This document shows positions 60,801 through 64,000 of a stretch of DNA of 64,000 nt, piece by piece. Position 1 is the first letter of the stretch. Each line of letters starts with the position of its first letter. A program made the translations under genes and the position numbers. A model generated the notes under the pieces. It was not told where the DNA came from and ran no database searches. It was given only the letters and a program-made list of their open reading frames with translations. This stretch comes from Solen grandis (taxonomy: Eukaryota; Mollusca; Bivalvia; Adapedonta; Solenidae), in assembly GCA_021229015.1 (NCBI GenBank), contig CM037778.1:85886756-85950755 (forward strand), read 5' to 3'.

Positions 60801-63367
60801 TCTAACCTTTTTTTGTGAACGGCATATCACCATGATAGAAAAAAGTCACATTTCTGATTTTTTTACCAGTTTTGTCCTAAGATTTGAATTTGATCCTAAC
60901 GTTGAGAAAATTTTCATTTTTGTCTTAGTTTTGCCGCTAGGTGGCGTTTTGTAAAAATGACTAAGGGCTAATAACTCTGTTATTTGAGGTCCGATTCGAA
61001 TGTGGTTTTTTGCATTGTGTTCCTTGTCAGAAACTTAATAAAATATGATACGATTCAATTATTTGCGTATATAAAACTTTCGTGCTACAGGAGGTTGAAA
61101 GTTCAAATCTCGAAAAAAACGATGAAATAAAGGTAGGTCTACGAAAAAAGTCCCCATTTTTTTCAGAGATGAGATAGGAGAATTTTGTTTGTTGCATATG
61201 ATTCGCAAGACATATACGCACAAAATATATGGTGTGGCGATTTTAAGAAATGCATGGTTTGTCCACAGTACGCGGTCAAATATAACCAATATTTTCGAAA
61301 AATCAACATTTTAAAAGAATGACTTTGAAGGTTATTTGCAGCTCCTGACTTTATTTTTTATTCAATCTTCATCATTTTTTCACTGTTAATGCATTTTCAT
61401 AAAACAAATAAAATCATAGAAAAAAAATCACCCATCATATGCAAAGGTCAAGGTCATTTACCAATTATTATTATATTTATCGGCATAAAATAGCTCCAAA
61501 TCTAAAAATATTTTATAGAAAGTATATGAACAAAAGTTTTAGTCTGTGAAGAGATCTTTCCATTGGTGTTTAGCTTTTGAAGATCGGACTTCATTTGATC
61601 AAATGACCACAGTCCAAAATTTGATCCTCTTATCAAACAATTGTATATCAATATGTTTCCACTTTTTTGCTGCTCCTGACTTTAATTTTTGTTCAGTCTT
61701 CATTATTATTTCACTGTTTATGCATTTTTATAAAACAAATAAATTCATAGAAAAAAATCAAGCATAATATGCAAAGGTCAAGGTCATATACTAATTATTA
61801 TTATTTTTATCGGCATAAAATAGCTCCAAATCTAAAAATATTTTATAGAAAGTATATGAACAAAAGTATTAGTCTGTGAAGAGATCTTTCCATTAATGTT
61901 TAGTTTTTGAAGATCGGACTTCATTTGATCAAATGACCACAGTCCAAAGTTTGATCCTCTTATCAAACAATTGTATATCCATATGTTTCCCCTCTTTTGC
62001 TGCTCCTGACTTTATTTTTTGTTCAATCTTCACCATTATTTCACTGTTTATGCATTTTTATAAAACAAATAAAATCATAGAAAAAAATCAAGTATAATAT
62101 GCAAAGGTCAAGGTCATATACCAATTATTATTATTTTTATCGGATAAAATAGCTCCAAATCAATATTTTATAGAAAGTATATGAACAAAAGTTTTAGTCT
62201 GTGAAGAGGTCTTTCCATTGGTGTTTAGTTTTTGAAGATCGGACTTGATTTGGTCATTTTACGGCAGTCCAAGTTTTGATCCTCTTTAGAACAATTGTAA
62301 ATCAGTTTTTATGCTTCAAATTGTGATATATAAGGAATAGAATGTTTGACTAGTGCGACTTATATACTTGATTGAACCATTTGCGGCATTGCTAGGGACC
62401 TAATAGTTAAATTTTAATCAGTTTTGGTTCTCATTTTGCCGCTTGGGGGGCGATTAGCTTGAAATCACTATTAATAATTAAAAAAAAAAATAAAGTCTGA
62501 TTTTTATGGCGATTTTTTTGCATTCTGTTCTTCGGTGACATCAATTTGAAATGACACAAAAAAGATAATGCGATATTTCATAAAAATGATAGTAATTCAA
62601 TGCAACAGTTGTTCGTAATAGTGTTGACTGGCATATTGCATTGTCGTGTGTCATTTTATACTGTTGTTTGTCGTTTGCAATTGTTGTTTATCGAATACAA
62701 TTGTCATTTGTCTCCATCATAAAGCTAAACACACATATAACATTGCAGTACCCGAAGTCCGTAAAAAATGTTTTCAAGTTTACGACTACACAACAGACAG
62801 GTAATACTCAAAAGTATTCTTCTTGGTAAAAAGTCTGATTATACATTGCGACAAAAATGTTTGAATGATCACTGTTAACAGTATTCAACAAGCCATTGAA
62901 CGAAGAAATATGTTTTTCGAATCATGCGACTCATGAACTGAATGCAATTGCTTTCATGAAAACTGATGATATCGCGATTTCATAACTGACAGGTAATACT
63001 CAACAATACTCTCTTGGGTAAAAAGTCTGCTTAAACATTGCGACAGAAACGTTTCAAAGATCACTGTTAACAGTATCAACAAGCAATTGAACGAAGAAAT
63101 GTTTTTCGAATCATGCGACTCGTGAACTGAATGGAATTACTTTCATGAAAACCGATGATATCGCGACTACATAACTGATAGGTAATACTCAAAAATCTTC
63201 TTTTGGGTAAAAAGTCTTCTTAAACATTGCGACAAAAGTGTTTGAAAGATCGCTGTTAACATTATAAACAAGCCATTGAACGAAGAAATATTTTTCGAAT
63301 CATGCGACTCGTGAACTTAATGGAATTGCTTTTGCGAAAACCGATGATATCGCGATTGCGATTCTAG
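60801..63367 (+). mobile_element. Helitron/Helentron-like unit 5 (E-type end)
   Basis: It starts TCTAACCTTTTTTTGTGAAC, has three 330-bp repeats (starting about 61341, 61672 and 62002) and module E (from about 62530), and ends with hairpin ATCGC-GATT-GCGAT (63349-63362) and TCTAG (63363-63367). It is nearly identical to unit 3 through module E. Confidence 0.65.
61341..62330 (+). repeat. 330-bp tandem repeat, three copies (unit 5)
   Basis: Same unit as in unit 3 with one additional copy, spacing 330-331 bp. The third copy has a small deletion (CAAATCAATATTTT near 62156). Confidence 0.85.
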
Positions 63368-63381
63368 TTTATTATTATTTT

Positions 63382-64000
63382 TCTAACCTTTTTTTGTGAA
63401 CGGCATATCACCATGATAGAAAAAAGTCACATTTCTGATTTTTTTACCAATTTTGTCCGAAGATCTGAATTTGATCCTAACGTTGAGAAAATTTTCATTT
63501 TTGTCTTAGTTTTGCCGCTAGGTGGCGTTTTGTAAAAATGACTAAGGGCTAATAACTCTGTTATTTGAGGTCCGATTCAAATGCGGTTTTTTGCATTGTG
63601 TTCCTTGTCAGAAACTTAATAAAATATGATACGTTTCAATTATTTGCGTATATAAAACTTTCGTGCTACAGGAGGTTGAACGTTCGAATCTCGAAAAAAG
63701 GATGATATAAAGGTAGGTCTACGAAAAAAGTCCCCATTTTTTTTAAAGATGATATAGGAGAATTTTGTTTGTTGCATGTGATTCGCAAGATATATACGCA
63801 CAAAATATATGGTGTGGCGATTTTGAGAAATGCATGGTTTGTCCACAGTATGCGGTCAAACTTTACCAATATTTTCGAAAAATCAACATTTTCAAAGCAT
63901 GACTTTTACGGTTATTTGCAGCTCCTGACTTTATTTTTTATTCAATCTTCATCATTATTTCACTGTTTATGCATTTTTATAAAACAAATAAATTCATAGA
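63382..64000 (+). mobile_element. Helitron/Helentron-like unit 6 (cut by window end)
   Basis: It starts TCTAACCTTTTTTTGTGAAC 14 bases after the end of unit 5 and continues into the first 330-bp repeat (63921) at the window edge. The array therefore extends beyond the window. Confidence 0.65.

Overview
This is eukaryotic, repeat-dominated, A+T-rich DNA. The mix of elements (a pearl/HINE-like element with a 165-bp tandem core, CR1-like LINEs, tRNA-derived SINEs, Tigger-like transposons, a Polinton) and a tandem death-fold gene suggest a marine invertebrate, most likely a bivalve mollusc. That placement is inference from recalled family resemblance. No bacterial-style gene organisation, rRNA, CRISPR array or intact tRNA gene was seen.

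Layout. 0.9-2.6 kb: non-autonomous Helentron-like element built on a 165-bp tandem repeat. 2.7-10 kb: two minus-strand LINEs, one (LINE-A, CR1-like) inserted inside the 3' part of the other (LINE-B). 10.8-11.7 and 22.1-23.1 kb: two copies of one Tigger/pogo-like transposon. 12.95-15.3 kb: a 19-bp minisatellite. 16.6-20.6 kb (plus strand): the only convincing host gene, with at least two, probably three, coding exons, a coiled coil and two CARD-like death-fold segments; it runs toward an assembly gap at 20,743-20,842. 23.6-24.5 kb (minus): a FLYWCH zinc finger plus MULE-type transposase gene, frameshifted.

26.7-42.4 kb is the standout: a degraded or badly sequenced Polinton/Maverick. Inverted ends carry a ~58-bp subterminal repeat, and between them, all on the minus strand, are recognisable pieces of an integrase with a chromodomain-like tail, a double-jelly-roll major capsid protein, an FtsK/HerA-type packaging ATPase and a protein-primed family B DNA polymerase. 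Frames are broken every few dozen codons, usually at homopolymers.

From about 26.2 kb to the second gap (50,550-50,649) the DNA has inflated runs of all four bases and gets worse rightward; 42.4-50.5 kb is almost only homopolymer runs. This looks like uncorrected long-read consensus, so apparent pseudogenisation there may be an assembly artefact.

50.65-64.0 kb is clean again and is a head-to-tail array of at least seven related 1.7-2.7 kb units with Helitron/Helentron-type 3' ends (short hairpin then TCTAG), separated by T-rich spacers that often carry a perfect AGGTTTTCGCAC hairpin. Internally the units hold 330-bp and 189-bp tandem repeats, and nearly all carry a perfect AGGTCAAGGTCA sequence. 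No protein-coding gene is supported there.
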